DNA of 64,000 nt, taken from Burkholderiaceae bacterium (GTDB taxonomy: Bacteria > Pseudomonadota > Gammaproteobacteria > Burkholderiales > Burkholderiaceae_C). Location: contig JAEUOU010000005.1 of NCBI GenBank assembly GCA_016790575.1, positions 62,001 through 126,000 of the forward strand, given 5' to 3'. The notes beneath the pieces are model-generated. The model did not search any database. It saw only the letters and a list, made by a program, of their open reading frames with translations, and was not told the origin of the DNA. Positions within the stretch are counted from its first letter, which is position 1. Every line of letters starts with the position of its first letter. The position numbers and the translations under genes are program-made. This document shows, piece by piece, positions 41,636-51,955 of the stretch.

Positions 41636-43708
41636 TCAGGCCCGTCGAACGAACCGTCCTTCGACAAGACTGATCGCCAGGATCACGGCCATCCCGGCAG
41701 GAACACCAAAAACCCCCGCTGAAACCGGATGAATACCAAACCAGAGCCCGGATGAAATTTCAACGCCAAGCACGTTCCCGAGCAGGCCAAAATTGCTGAC
41801 CATGTAGTACATGGTCACGGCCAATCCCACAGCCATTCCCGCCACCGCGGCGCTTCCGGATGCGCGCCGCCAGTAAATGCCGAGAACCATCGCGGGGAAC
41901 AGCGCAGAGGCCGCCAACGAAAACGCGGCGGTCACCAGCGCAAGAATCTCCGCAGGCTTCGAAGCCGCCACCAACGCAGCCACCATCGCAACGGCCAGTA
42001 ACGCAAACTTCGAAATGATGACTCGGTTCTCTTTCTGGATGGGCTCGGCGCCATTGCTGGCCGCCATGTCCCGGATGATCGCGTTGCTGATAGTCAGCAA
42101 CAGGCCATCAGCCGTCGACAACGCCGCTGCGAGGCCACCGGCCGCGACCAACCCGGAAACCACAAAAGGCAAGCCGCCAAGCTCCGGGGTAGCCAGCATG
42201 ATCATGTCCGCGCTCAATCGGATTTCGCCGAACTGCACAACCCGATCGCCATTGATGTCGACCACCGATATCAGCCCCGGGTCAACCCGACTCCATTGGC
42301 CGATCCATCGCGGCAAGTTTTCGAAACTGGTTCCCACCAAACCCTGCATGACCTCGAACTTCACCAGTGCCGCCAACGCGGGCGCGCTGATGTAAAGCAA
42401 CGCTATGAAAAACAGAGACCAGGCCACGGATGTCCGTGCTTCGGCAACGGTTGGCGTGGTGTAGAAACGTGTCAGCAGATGGGGCAGTGCAGCCGTCCCG
42501 ACCATCAGGCAGAACATCAAAGCGACAAAGTTCAAACGCGCCCGGTTGTAAGTCTCCGCTTCAGCTGCCGTTCCGTTCGGATTCCCCGCAAACGCCTGGC
42601 TATGCAAAGGCAATCCCCCCAGAGGCTGGGCGCGCTCGGCGCTTTCAAACATGGCCTGGGTCCACTGGCGCCGCGCTGTCTCGGCATCTTTGGGCAGCGC
42701 ATCCAATTCCCGACGCGCGAGGGCCACCAGGGAGAAATCAGCACCCTGCTTCTTGAGCATGGAGATACGCGTTTCCAGCAACTCCCGCTCACGGGCCAGT
42801 GCCATATCGACATCCTCCAGCTTCGCGCGATAGGTTCTTGCCTGTTCTTCAAAAATCGCGCGAACCTCCTGCTCGGCCGGCGCATGAATCAGCAACTGCT
42901 CGATGAGAGCGATCTTCTGGATCTGCTCACCGTAGACGGCGGGAGCGAGCGGGTTGCCCAGCTGTTTGTAGGCGAGCCACGAAACCGGTATCAGAAATGC
43001 GAGCAACAGGACGATGTATTGGGCCACCTGCGTCCAGGTCACCGCCCGCATTCCACCCAGAAACGAGCACACCAGCACGCCTCCCAGGCCCAGGAGAATT
43101 CCGATTTCGAACTGCACCCCGGTGAGCCGCGAGGCAATCAGACCGACACCGTAGATCTGCGCGACGACGTACGGAAAAGAACACAGAACCACCGCCCCCG
43201 CGGCAAGCAGACGAGGCCAGCGTCCACCATAACGAACCGCGAAGAAATCCGGCAGGGTATAGAGCTCAAGACGGCGCAGGTGGGGCGCGATCAGCAATGC
43301 CACCAGAACAAAGCCACCCGTCCAACCCAGCACATAGGCGAGTCCCCCCGTCTGGTTTGCCGTTCCGCCATAGCCCTGAAGATACAGCGCGCCCGCGAGA
43401 CTGATGAAGGAAGCGGCGCTCATCCAGTCAGCAGCCGTCGCCATGCCGTTATAGACCGCGGGAATCCGTCGGCCAGCGACGTAATATTCCTCGGTGTCCG
43501 TTGTCCGCGAAAAGAGCCCGACCACGGCGTACATCATCACGGTGGCGAACAGCAGGATTGGACCGATCAGCGTTCGCGAGAAGCCCTTTTGCTCGGCATA
43601 GGCCAGGCCCCCGAAGAAGACCAGAAACCCTGCCGTAAAGAGCAGCAGGTTGCGCCCGATACGGCGCCGGTAAGCCCTGTCGCCAGTTGACGCCGGGTCA
43701 CCGCTCAT
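41636..43708 (-). CDS. Sodium:solute symporter with large cytosolic/periplasmic insert (DUF4212-linked type)
   Basis: This 690-residue SSS-family transporter has about 13 transmembrane helices (YYVAGRRIPAVYNGMATAADWMSAASF; AALSTADGLLLTISNAI). A hydrophilic, coiled-coil-like insert of about 125 residues (roughly 255-380, Glu/Ala/Arg-rich) splits the membrane core. The branch is the one paired with a DUF4212 subunit, and acetate or a related small carboxylate is the usual inferred substrate. It overlaps the DUF4212 gene by 11 bp and lies downstream of ppsA, fitting carboxylate use for gluconeogenesis. Confidence 0.88.
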   Translation of the reverse strand: MSGDPASTGDRAYRRRIGRNLLLFTAGFLVFFGGLAYAEQKGFSRTLIGPILLFATVMMYAVVGLFSRTTDTEEYYVAGRRIPAVYNGMATAADWMSAASFISLAGALYLQGYGGTANQTGGLAYVLGWTGGFVLVALLIAPHLRRLELYTLPDFFAVRYGGRWPRLLAAGAVVLCSFPYVVAQIYGVGLIASRLTGVQFEIGILLGLGGVLVCSFLGGMRAVTWTQVAQYIVLLLAFLIPVSWLAYKQLGNPLAPAVYGEQIQKIALIEQLLIHAPAEQEVRAIFEEQARTYRAKLEDVDMALARERELLETRISMLKKQGADFSLVALARRELDALPKDAETARRQWTQAMFESAERAQPLGGLPLHSQAFAGNPNGTAAEAETYNRARLNFVALMFCLMVGTAALPHLLTRFYTTPTVAEARTSVAWSLFFIALLYISAPALAALVKFEVMQGLVGTSFENLPRWIGQWSRVDPGLISVVDINGDRVVQFGEIRLSADMIMLATPELGGLPFVVSGLVAAGGLAAALSTADGLLLTISNAIIRDMAASNGAEPIQKENRVIISKFALLAVAMVAALVAASKPAEILALVTAAFSLAASALFPAMVLGIYWRRASGSAAVAGMAVGLAVTMYYMVSNFGLLGNVLGVEISSGLWFGIHPVSAGVFGVPAGMAVILAISLVEGRFVRRA

Positions 43709-43967
43709 GCTTCACCCCCTCATGGTCAGCACTGTCAGCTTCCCACCGGTTCATGACCCAGGCATAGACTACGACCAGGATCAGAAACAGCAGGACGGCG
43801 CCTTGTGCAGCAAACCAGTAGCTGACCAGCCAGTCACCAACTAGGAACTGAAGCTCCCTGGCGAAGAAGGTTCCGCCAAAAGCGGCAATCAACCAAACCA
43901 CTAGCAGGCCGGTTTTCAGCCAAAGGACCCGCCGGGGCTGATTTTCGACGGGCGCTGTATCGTGCAT
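43698..43967 (-). CDS. DUF4212 small membrane subunit
   Basis: This 89-residue protein has two transmembrane helices (LLVVWLIAAFGGTFFA and AAQGAVLLFLILVVVYAWVM) and the FARELQFLVGDWLVSYWFAAQ signature of DUF4212. In proteobacteria it is almost always encoded just before a sodium:solute symporter, as here with an 11-bp overlap, and is regarded as its accessory subunit. It begins 39 bp after the ppsA stop. Confidence 0.92.
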   Translation of the reverse strand: MHDTAPVENQPRRVLWLKTGLLVVWLIAAFGGTFFARELQFLVGDWLVSYWFAAQGAVLLFLILVVVYAWVMNRWEADSADHEGVKHER

Positions 43968-44006
43968 GAGCGGTCTGGCAGGGGCTTGCGCAACGGCTAC
44001 AGGACC

Positions 44007-46403
44007 CTATCGGCTTCCCGCAAGGAGTTGCCAGGTTGCCACCACACTGTCCGGGTTCAGAGAGATGGAACTGATCCCCTGCTCGACCAGCCACTGGGCG
44101 AAATCCGGATGGTCGCTGGGACCTTGACCGCAGATGCCAATGTACTTTCCGTGGGCACGGCACGTACGGATGGCCTGCTGAATCAACGCCATGACTGCAG
44201 GATCGCGTTCGTCGAAATCCTGCGCAAGCAACTCCAGGCCCGAATCGCGGTCCAGGCCCAACGTCAGCTGCGTCAAGTCGTTCGAACCGATAGAAAAGCC
44301 GTCGAAATGCTCAAGGAATCGGTCCGCAAGAATGGCATTGCTGGGAATCTCGCACATCATGATCAGTTTGAGGTCATTCTCGCCACGTCGCAGGCCCTTG
44401 GTGGCCAACAGTTCTGTCACGCGGCGTGCCTGTTCCAGTGTCCGCACGAAAGGCACCATCACCTGGACATTGGTCAGGCCCATTTCCTCACGCACCCTCT
44501 TCAGTGCTTCGCATTCCATGGCAAAGGCTTCCGCAAATTCCTCGCTGATATAACGGGCCGCACCGCGGAAACCCAGCATCGGGTTTTCTTCATCCGGTTC
44601 ATACCGACTGCCGCCCACCAGTTTGCGGTACTCGTTGGACTTGAAGTCCGACAGGCGAACAATGACGGGCTTGGGCCAAAACGCCGCCGCAATCGTTGCC
44701 ACGCCCTCCGCCACCTTGTCTACATAAAAAGACCGCGGTGAAGCGTGGCCTCGGGCAACCGACTCCACGGCCTTCTTCAAATCGGCGTCGATAGCCGGGT
44801 AATCGAGGATGGCTTTGGGGTGAACGCCAATGTTGTTATTGATGATGAATTCCAGGCGTGCCAGTCCCACACCGGCATTGGGCAATTGGGCGAAATCGAA
44901 GGCCAACTGCGGATTGCCGACGTTCATCATGACCTTGACATTCACGTCCGGCATCTCGCCCCGGCGAACTTCGGTGACCTCGGTTTCAAGCAGCCCGTCG
45001 TAAATGTGCCCGGTATCGCCTTCCGCGCAACTGACCGTCACCAGCGTACCGTCTTTCAGGCTTTCCGTTGCGCTACCGCAGCCAACTACCGCCGGAATGC
45101 CGAGTTCTCGGGCAATGATGGCCGCATGGCAGGTACGGCCGCCACGATTGGTCACGATCGCGCTGGCGCGTTTCATCACCGGCTCCCAGTTGGGATCGGT
45201 CATGTCGGTCACAAGCACATCGCCAGGCTGCACCTTGTCCATTTCCGACGTGCTATGGACCAGACGAACCGGGCCGGCACCGACCTTCTGACCGATAGCC
45301 CGTCCGGACGCCAGGACCGCCCCCTTGCCCTTGAGCCGGTAACGCGTTTCCACTTTGCCCACGCTTTGGCTCTTTACCGTTTCGGGGCGGGCCTGGAGGA
45401 TGTACAACTGGCCGTCGGTGCCATCCTTGCCCCACTCGATATCCATCGGCCGGCCGTAGTGCTGTTCGATCACGATGGCGTAACGGGCCAGTTGTTCGAC
45501 TTCCGCCTCGGTCAGGCTGTAGCGGTTACGCAGTTCCACCGGCACGTCCACGGTCTTGACAAGCTTTCGCGTCGCCGCCTTTTCTTGCGGCGTGGCGAAC
45601 ACCATTTCGACCAGTTTGCTGCCCAGGTTGCGCCGGATCACCGCGCGTTTTCCCGCAGCGAGCATCGGTTTGTGCACATAGAACTCGTCGGGATTGACGG
45701 CCCCCTGAACAACGGTTTCTCCCAGACCGTAACTGCTGGTGATGAAAACAACGTCCTCGAATCCGGATTCGGTGTCAATCGTGAACATGACTCCGGCGGC
45801 CCCGAGATCGGAGCGCACCATGCGCTGCACTCCCGCCGAGAGCGCAACCTCGGAGTGTGCAAAGCCTTTGTGCACCCGGTAGCTGATGGCCCTGTCGTTG
45901 TAGAGGGAAGCGAAAACTTCTTTGGTCTTGTGCAGCACGTCGTCAATGCCATGCACGTTAAGGAATGTTTCCTGCTGTCCAGCGAACGACGCGTCAGGCA
46001 AATCTTCCGCTGTCGCCGACGAGCGCACCGCAAAGGAAGCGTCGGGGTTGTCACCGGACAGTCGAGAGAACTCTTCGCGAATCGCAACCTCGAGCGCTGC
46101 GGGAAGGGGCTGGTTCTCCACCATTGCCCGGATCGCTGCCCCGGCCTCTGCGAGTGCTCGCACATCGTCGGTATCCAGTGCCGCCAATCGGGCGTTGATC
46201 CGGTCGTCCAGGCCGTCGGCCTTGAGGAATTCCCGGAAGGCATGGGCCGTTGTGGCAAAGCCGGTGGGAACTTTCACGCCCTCGGGCAGCTGCGAGATCA
46301 TTTCACCCAGGCTGGCATTCTTGCCGCCGACGACCTCGACGTCGGTCATTCGAAGTTTTTCAAAGGGCACGACCAGAGCGGTCGGCTCGAACAGGTTGGA
46401 CAT
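44007..46403 (-). CDS. ppsA: Phosphoenolpyruvate synthase
   Basis: This 798-residue enzyme makes PEP from pyruvate with ATP. It has the N-terminal ATP-grasp-like domain ([20 protein letters not shown]), the phospho-His domain with [15 protein letters not shown] near 420, and a TIM-barrel PEP domain with the C-terminal [20 protein letters not shown] containing the catalytic Cys. The phosphorylation site Thr two residues before the His (RTCHA) is present for control by PpsR. It is divergent from ppsR. Confidence 0.97.
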   Translation of the reverse strand: MSNLFEPTALVVPFEKLRMTDVEVVGGKNASLGEMISQLPEGVKVPTGFATTAHAFREFLKADGLDDRINARLAALDTDDVRALAEAGAAIRAMVENQPLPAALEVAIREEFSRLSGDNPDASFAVRSSATAEDLPDASFAGQQETFLNVHGIDDVLHKTKEVFASLYNDRAISYRVHKGFAHSEVALSAGVQRMVRSDLGAAGVMFTIDTESGFEDVVFITSSYGLGETVVQGAVNPDEFYVHKPMLAAGKRAVIRRNLGSKLVEMVFATPQEKAATRKLVKTVDVPVELRNRYSLTEAEVEQLARYAIVIEQHYGRPMDIEWGKDGTDGQLYILQARPETVKSQSVGKVETRYRLKGKGAVLASGRAIGQKVGAGPVRLVHSTSEMDKVQPGDVLVTDMTDPNWEPVMKRASAIVTNRGGRTCHAAIIARELGIPAVVGCGSATESLKDGTLVTVSCAEGDTGHIYDGLLETEVTEVRRGEMPDVNVKVMMNVGNPQLAFDFAQLPNAGVGLARLEFIINNNIGVHPKAILDYPAIDADLKKAVESVARGHASPRSFYVDKVAEGVATIAAAFWPKPVIVRLSDFKSNEYRKLVGGSRYEPDEENPMLGFRGAARYISEEFAEAFAMECEALKRVREEMGLTNVQVMVPFVRTLEQARRVTELLATKGLRRGENDLKLIMMCEIPSNAILADRFLEHFDGFSIGSNDLTQLTLGLDRDSGLELLAQDFDERDPAVMALIQQAIRTCRAHGKYIGICGQGPSDHPDFAQWLVEQGISSISLNPDSVVATWQLLAGSR

Positions 46404-46606
46404 GGAAGACTCCTAAGGTTGAAAAACCGGGGGCTCCATGCGCCAGCGGGTGACCTGTTGTTCTGTTCTGGGTCGTGCGCCGGGCAAGGGGCGAATGTTC
46501 ACAGCGCCGACGATTGTAGGATGGCACCCTGTCCGGCGTTGACACGGCTCCGATCGTTGATGATGAAATCGGTGCTGGAGTCTCGTGAATCTTCTTGAAC
46601 CCACCC

Positions 46607-47440
46607 ATGCACACTGCCATGCCCAACCGAACCGTGTTCTTCATTTCCGATGGCACTGGCATCACCGCGGAGACCTTCGGCACGGCGATGCTCGCCCAGT
46701 TCGAGTTCAAACCCAGGTTCGTGCGCCTGCCCTTCATCGATACGGCGGACAAGGCGCACCAGGCGGTGCGGCAAATCAATCACACCCTGGATGTCGAAGG
46801 CCGCAAACCTATCGTGTTCACCACCCTGGTGAATATGGAGGTGTTACGGGTGATACAGGACGGCTGCAGAGGCATGCTGCTGGACATGTTCGGTACGTTC
46901 GTCACGCCGCTGGAAGAAGAACTGGGTATCAAATCCCATCACCGGGTCGGTCGCTTCAGCGACGCCAGCAAGAGCAAGGAATATCAGGATCGGATCGAGG
47001 CGATCAATTTCAGTCTCTCGCACGACGACGGCCAGTCCCACAAAGACCTGGAGGGGGCCGACATCATCCTCATCGGCGTCAGCCGCAGTGGCAAGACTCC
47101 GACCAGCCTGTACCTGGCAATGCAATACGGCCTGAAAGCGGCCAATTACCCGCTGATTCCCGAGGATTTCGAGCGCCGCCAGCTGCCCCCGGCTCTGCTT
47201 CCCTATCGCCGCAAGATCTTCGGCCTGAGCATTCAGCCCGAACGCTTGTCAGAGATACGTAACGAAAGACGGCCCAACTCCCGCTACGCCAGTCTGGAGA
47301 ACTGCCGCATGGAGGTCTCCGAGGCCGAGAGCATGATGCGACGCAGCGGTATCCGGTGGCTTTCAACCACAACCAAAAGCATCGAAGAGATCGCCACCAC
47401 CATCTTGCAGGACGTCCGGCCCGAGCGGATCGCGTACTGA
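46607..47440 (+). CDS. ppsR: PEP synthase regulatory protein (bifunctional kinase/pyrophosphorylase)
   Basis: This 277-residue protein of the PPSR/PDRP family inactivates and reactivates PpsA by ADP-dependent phosphorylation and Pi-dependent dephosphorylation of a Thr next to the catalytic His. It has NRTVFFISDGTGITAETFG at the N-terminus, the P-loop GVSRSGKTPTSLYLA near 150 and SRYASLENCRMEVSEAE near the end. ATG codons at 46607 and 46619 are both possible starts. Divergence from ppsA is the standard arrangement. Confidence 0.95.
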   Translation: MHTAMPNRTVFFISDGTGITAETFGTAMLAQFEFKPRFVRLPFIDTADKAHQAVRQINHTLDVEGRKPIVFTTLVNMEVLRVIQDGCRGMLLDMFGTFVTPLEEELGIKSHHRVGRFSDASKSKEYQDRIEAINFSLSHDDGQSHKDLEGADIILIGVSRSGKTPTSLYLAMQYGLKAANYPLIPEDFERRQLPPALLPYRRKIFGLSIQPERLSEIRNERRPNSRYASLENCRMEVSEAESMMRRSGIRWLSTTTKSIEEIATTILQDVRPERIAY

Positions 47441-47503
47441 AGACCCTCCGCGAAGGCTCTGTGGCCCATTCACGACACAGGCCTGTTATTCTTTCTTTAG
47501 CGT

Positions 47504-47529
47504 AATGCGAATCGCTCGTATTCGTATAT
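47504..47529. promoter_or_regulatory. Candidate Fur box upstream of the TonB-dependent receptor
   Basis: TGCGAAT and ATTCGTA arms, 7 bp apart, lie in an AT-rich patch about 90-110 bp before the receptor start. The layout fits a diverged Fur box, but the match to GATAATGATAATCATTATC is only moderate. Confidence 0.4.
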
Positions 47530-47616
47530 TATTGCGACTCCAGCCAGCCACCCCGTTACCGCAAAACGCAGCAGCCAAAGGGAAGCCAGCCGACCACTCC
47601 ACCAGGCCAGCATCCC

Positions 47617-49923
47617 ATGTCACGCTCCGCGAAACCCAAGTCTCAATCCCGCATACCCGCCGCAAAGAAGTCACCTGACGCTCCTCACTTGGGAGTAAAT
47701 GCACCCACCCTGCCGCTGGGAGCGTTACTGCTCGCGGGCTCACTCGGCGGGTTCGCCCACGCCCAGACCGACACCGCCCGGGCCACTATGCAAACCGTTA
47801 CCGTCAGGGAGAAAGCGGAAGCACCCGAGGGCAAGGATGCGGTGCGCGCCACCCATTCGACAATTGGCAAAGGCAACCAGGAACTGCGCGACATTCCGCA
47901 ATCGGTCACCGTGGTCACCGAGCGGCTGATGGACGACCGCAACCTGGACACCATGAAAGAGGCGCTGAAAAACACCGCCGGCATCACCTTCCTGGCGGCC
48001 GAGGGCGGCGAGGAAGACATCCGCCTGCGAGGCTTTCCGCTGCAGGCCACCGGCGATGTCTTTGTCGACGGCATGCGCGACCCGGCCTTCTACGACCGTG
48101 ACACCTTCAACCTCGACCGCATGGAGCTGCTGCGCGGCTCCGCCTCGATGCTGTTCGGCCGCGGCTCCACCGGCGGCGCCGTGAACATGGTCAACAAGGT
48201 GCCACGGCTGATGGACGAACACCAGGTGGACGTCACCCTGGGCAGCCACCAGTACCGCCGCGCGGTGGGTGACTTCAACATCAAGACCGGCGAGAGTGCC
48301 GCCCTGCGCCTGAACGCCATGAGGACCACCGCCGACAACAACGGCGCCGGCAGCCGGATCGAGAAGAAAGGCGTCGCGGGCACCTACCGTTGGGGCATCG
48401 GCGAGCGCGACGAATTCTCGGCCAGCCTGTACCACCTGGACAACCGCAACGGCATGAACTACGGCATGCCCTGGATCCGACCGACGGCCCCTCAGACCAC
48501 GGCCAACCCCAACGGCTCTGCGGCCAGCGCCACCACCGTCTTGCCGCTGGACCCCACGGCCTACTACGGTATGGCCAGCGACGAAAACGCCGGCAAGGCC
48601 ACCTACGCCACCTTCACCCACCTGCGCCGGCTGGACGGCGGCGGCGAACTCAAGACCCAGGTGCGCCGCGGCGCCTACGAGCGCGACCAACGCGCCAGCA
48701 CCGTCCGCCTGGCCGCTGCGGCCAGCCAGCCGGGCGGGGTTGGCGCCAGCCTCGCCACGTTTGGTCCGGCCACCGTGCTGACCCGAGGAACCCAACTCAA
48801 AATCCAGGACATGGACAACCTCTATGCCCAGACTGACTTCAGTGGGAAGTTCCGCGCACTGGGCGTGGAACATCAGCTCCTGGTAGGCGCGGACTATGCC
48901 TTCGAGGAGAAAGCCGTCTATGCGGCGCTCAGCGCAACCCAGGGCGGTCTTGTGCCGACGAAACCGACGATCACCATTGGTGGCCAGAGCACCGCCAACT
49001 GGGTTGACGAAAGCAGCCGAAGCTTGCGCGACGCCAACCGGTACCAGTCCCGCGGGGTGGGCCTGTACGTGCAGGACCTGGTCACCGTCGCTCCCCACTG
49101 GAAGCTGCTGGCCGGTTTGCGCTACGACCGGTTGACAGGCGACTACTCCGCCTACGCCGTTCCGAACAACGCGGTCAGCCCGGTCTCCACCACCACCTAC
49201 CGGATGAAGGTCAGCGAACTGAGCAAGCGCCTGGGCGTGCTGTTCCAGCCCGATGACCGGCAGACATACCACCTGTCATTGGCAAACTCCTTCAACACTT
49301 CGGGCGACGCCTACTCGCTGAGCGCCTCCAACGTCGATACCCCGCCCGAGCAGGCGATCAACCTTGAACTCGGCGGGCGCGCCGACTCGGCGGACAAACG
49401 CTTCACCACCCGCTTTGCGCTGTTCCGCTCCACCAAACTGCACGAGCGCAACACCGACCCGCTGGTGAACCTGACCACGCTGTCGGGCAGGCGGCACGTG
49501 GCCGGCGCCGAAGTCGACATTACCGGCCGGCTAACACCAAAATGGGAAATCTTCGGCTCTTACATGTGGCTGCCCGAGGCCCACATCGACACACCGGTTA
49601 CCGGCGGTGAAACCGGCCGCCCCTCGCTCACACCCAAACACAGCGGCACCTTCTGGACCACCTACCAGATCACCCCCCTGTGGCGCATCGGCGGTGGCTT
49701 CAATTTCCGCGGGGAGCAAACCCCCAACCGGAACCCGGGCTGGACCGTGCCGAGCTTCGTCACCGCCGACCTGATGGCCGAGTACACGGTCAGCCAGAGC
49801 GTCACGCTGAAAGCCAACATCAGCAACCTGACCGACAAGCTTTACGCGGACCAGCTGTATTCCGGCCACTACGTACCAGGTGCCGGGCGTCTGTTCCAAC
49901 TGACCGCCAGCCTCAAATTCTGA
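47617..49923 (+). CDS. TonB-dependent siderophore receptor, Fiu-like
   Basis: This 768-residue outer-membrane receptor has a signal region (to about residue 50, ending AHAQT), a TonB box-like segment (MQTVTVREKA), a plug domain (RDIPQSVTVVTERLMDDRNL, FPLQATGDVFVDGMRD, MLFGRGSTGGAVNMVNK) and a 22-strand barrel ending in Phe (LTASLKF). The plug text is typical of catecholate siderophore receptors such as Fiu. It is followed by tonB-exbB-exbD, so energy supply and receptor are encoded together. Confidence 0.92.
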   Translation: MSRSAKPKSQSRIPAAKKSPDAPHLGVNAPTLPLGALLLAGSLGGFAHAQTDTARATMQTVTVREKAEAPEGKDAVRATHSTIGKGNQELRDIPQSVTVVTERLMDDRNLDTMKEALKNTAGITFLAAEGGEEDIRLRGFPLQATGDVFVDGMRDPAFYDRDTFNLDRMELLRGSASMLFGRGSTGGAVNMVNKVPRLMDEHQVDVTLGSHQYRRAVGDFNIKTGESAALRLNAMRTTADNNGAGSRIEKKGVAGTYRWGIGERDEFSASLYHLDNRNGMNYGMPWIRPTAPQTTANPNGSAASATTVLPLDPTAYYGMASDENAGKATYATFTHLRRLDGGGELKTQVRRGAYERDQRASTVRLAAAASQPGGVGASLATFGPATVLTRGTQLKIQDMDNLYAQTDFSGKFRALGVEHQLLVGADYAFEEKAVYAALSATQGGLVPTKPTITIGGQSTANWVDESSRSLRDANRYQSRGVGLYVQDLVTVAPHWKLLAGLRYDRLTGDYSAYAVPNNAVSPVSTTTYRMKVSELSKRLGVLFQPDDRQTYHLSLANSFNTSGDAYSLSASNVDTPPEQAINLELGGRADSADKRFTTRFALFRSTKLHERNTDPLVNLTTLSGRRHVAGAEVDITGRLTPKWEIFGSYMWLPEAHIDTPVTGGETGRPSLTPKHSGTFWTTYQITPLWRIGGGFNFRGEQTPNRNPGWTVPSFVTADLMAEYTVSQSVTLKANISNLTDKLYADQLYSGHYVPGAGRLFQLTASLKF

Positions 49924-50083
49924 ACGCAAAGCGCCCGCCAGGATGTGCTACTTGCATGTTTTCCCGGCCACGGTCATCGCGGTGACGGTTGCGGTGGGCT
50001 GGGTGTTCCTGGGAAGCGGAACAGGGCGCACCACACGCTGATCTATGATTTCTGCCCTTTCCCCGCCTTTCCTCTCCCACCCA

Positions 50084-50746
50084 ATGAACCGCAACGTCGT
50101 CATCGCCGGTGGCGTGGTGCTGTTTCACGCCGCGCTGCTGTGGGCCCTGCAGACGGGCCTGCTACGCCGTGCGGTGGAGATCATCGTCCCGGCGCAAATC
50201 CTGAGCGAAATCATCGCGCCGGCGCCGCCGCCCGCGCCGCCCCCACCGCAGCCACGGCCACAGCCCCAGATCACCCCGGCCGTGCGCCCTGCCGCTCGCC
50301 AGCCGGTTGCCCCCCCGGCGCCCCAGCCGCTGGCCATTGCCGACCCGACCCCGACGCCACAGGCGCCCATCGGTGTCCTGACCCCGCAACCGCTTGCGCC
50401 ACCGATCACGACTCCCGTCGCGCTCGCCCCCGCCGCGCCCCCCGCACCGCCAGCACCGCCGCGCATCGTGCTGCCCTCCAGCGACGCCGACTACCTGGCC
50501 AATCCCCGGCCCGCCTACCCGCCGTTGAGCAAGCGTCTGGGCGAGCAGGGCAAGGTGGTGGTTCGTGTGCTGATCGGCACCGACGGCGGCGCCCAGAAGG
50601 CAGAAATCCGCACCTCCAGCGGCTTCGACCGCCTGGACCAGGCAGCGCTGGCCACGGTGCAGCGCTGGCGCTACGTGCCCGGCAAGCGCGACGGGGTACC
50701 GGAGGCGATGTGGTTCAACGTACCTATCAATTTTGTTCTGGAGTAA
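50084..50746 (+). CDS. tonB: Energy transducer TonB
   Basis: This 220-residue protein has one N-terminal transmembrane helix (VVIAGGVVLFHAALLWALQ), a long Pro/Ala-rich periplasmic spacer (about 45-130) and the C-terminal TonB domain (NPRPAYPPLSKRLGEQGKVV, GFDRLDQAALATVQRWRYVP) that binds TonB boxes. The ATG at 50084 leads straight into the membrane helix and is preferred over 50045. exbB follows after 7 bp. Confidence 0.93.
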   Translation: MNRNVVIAGGVVLFHAALLWALQTGLLRRAVEIIVPAQILSEIIAPAPPPAPPPPQPRPQPQITPAVRPAARQPVAPPAPQPLAIADPTPTPQAPIGVLTPQPLAPPITTPVALAPAAPPAPPAPPRIVLPSSDADYLANPRPAYPPLSKRLGEQGKVVVRVLIGTDGGAQKAEIRTSSGFDRLDQAALATVQRWRYVPGKRDGVPEAMWFNVPINFVLE

Positions 50747-50753
50747 TCAAGTC

Positions 50754-51464
50754 ATGGAATCTCAACTCGGCCTCATCGGCGTCTGGACCCAGGGCGACTG
50801 GGTCACCCGCGCGGTGTTCCTGCTGCTGCTGGGCATGTCGCTGGCGTCCTGGATCGTCATCCTGGTGAAGGCGCTGGATGTCGTGCGCTACAAGAAACTG
50901 GCCGCCGCCACCGAGACGTTCTGGCATGCCGAAGACTTTGCCCAGGGCATGGCCCGCCTCGGCCCGGCCGACAACAACCCCTTCCACCAGCTCGCCGTTG
51001 ATGGACGCGAAGCCGCAGCCCATCACCGTGCCACCCGTGCCCAGCTGCATGACAGCCTGGACGTGAGCGACTGGGTGACCCGCTGCCTGCGCAATTCCAT
51101 TGACGACACCACCGCAACACTGCAATCGGGACTGGCCGTGCTGGCCTCGGTCGGCTCCACCGCCCCGTTCGTCGGCCTGTTCGGCACCGTCTGGGGCATC
51201 TACCACGCGCTGATGGGGATCGGCGCCGCCGGTGCAGCCACCATCGACAAGGTGGCCGGCCCGATCGGCGAAGCGCTGATCATGACGGCCCTGGGCCTGG
51301 CGGTCGCCATTCCGGCCGTGCTCGGCTACAACGCGCTGGTGCGGGGCAACAAGGCGGTCCTGGTCAAGCTCAACCGATTTGCCCACGACCTGCACGCCTA
51401 CCTGGTGACGGGCGCCCGCGTCAGCGGCGGCGACGGCAAGGTCATTCCCATGAAGAAAGCCTGA
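50754..51464 (+). CDS. exbB: Biopolymer transport protein ExbB
   Basis: This 236-residue inner-membrane proton channel subunit has three helices, with the ExbB/MotA pattern LASVGSTAPFVGLFGTVWGIYH near 135-157 and GPIGEALIMTALGLAVAIPAV near 180-200. It powers TonB with ExbD. Its start is 7 bp after tonB and its end 7 bp before exbD. Confidence 0.96.
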   Translation: MESQLGLIGVWTQGDWVTRAVFLLLLGMSLASWIVILVKALDVVRYKKLAAATETFWHAEDFAQGMARLGPADNNPFHQLAVDGREAAAHHRATRAQLHDSLDVSDWVTRCLRNSIDDTTATLQSGLAVLASVGSTAPFVGLFGTVWGIYHALMGIGAAGAATIDKVAGPIGEALIMTALGLAVAIPAVLGYNALVRGNKAVLVKLNRFAHDLHAYLVTGARVSGGDGKVIPMKKA

Positions 51465-51471
51465 GGACACC

Positions 51472-51885
51472 ATGGCCTTCGGAACCCAGGACGAACCCGA
51501 CGAGGTGATGAACGAGATCAACATGACGCCGCTGGTCGACGTCATGCTGGTGTTGCTGATCATCTTCATCATCACCGTGCCCGTCTTGAAACACGCGGTC
51601 CAGGTTGATCTGCCGCGCGCCTCCAGCGCGCGGGAGCAGAGCAAACCCCAGACCGTGCGGCTGTCGGTCGATGCGCAAGGCGCCTACTGGCTGGACGAAA
51701 TCCCGGTCAGTGACGAGTCCCTGCCAGCGGCATTGCGCCAGCATGCTTCCCGTGAACCACAGCCCGACTTGCATATTCGCGGGGACCGGAAAGTCCCGTA
51801 CGAGCGCGTCGCCCAGGCCATGGCGGCGGCGCAACAGGCAGGTCTGCGCAAGATCGGCTTCATTACCGAGCCAAAAGCCCAATAA
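51472..51885 (+). CDS. exbD: Biopolymer transport protein ExbD
   Basis: This 137-residue protein has one transmembrane helix with the proton-carrying Asp (NMTPLVDVMLVLLIIFIITVP, Asp near 23) and a periplasmic domain. The last residues (KAQ) and the TAA stop lie within a dispersed repeat copy (51873-51917), so the present C-terminus appears to be set by the insertion. Confidence 0.96.
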   Translation: MAFGTQDEPDEVMNEINMTPLVDVMLVLLIIFIITVPVLKHAVQVDLPRASSAREQSKPQTVRLSVDAQGAYWLDEIPVSDESLPAALRQHASREPQPDLHIRGDRKVPYERVAQAMAAAQQAGLRKIGFITEPKAQ

Positions 51886-51917
51886 GCCAGCGCAAAAAGG
51901 TGCTGCGGTGCTATCGG
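51873..51917 (-). repeat. Dispersed ~45-bp repeat, copy 9, overlapping exbD end
   Basis: The plus strand reads AAAAGCCCAATAAGCCAGCG, then CAAAAAGGTGC, then TGCGGTGCTATC, a diverged reverse copy. The TAA in AATAAG is the exbD stop. The next gene starts 39 bp later. Confidence 0.75.
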
Positions 51918-51955
51918 ATTGAGAATTCCGGCCGACCGTGATATGGTTTCCGGCC

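Noticed and set aside
44745-46598. A 617-codon plus-strand frame opposite ppsA
   Set aside because: It is antisense to a fully conserved enzyme and the product has no family text.
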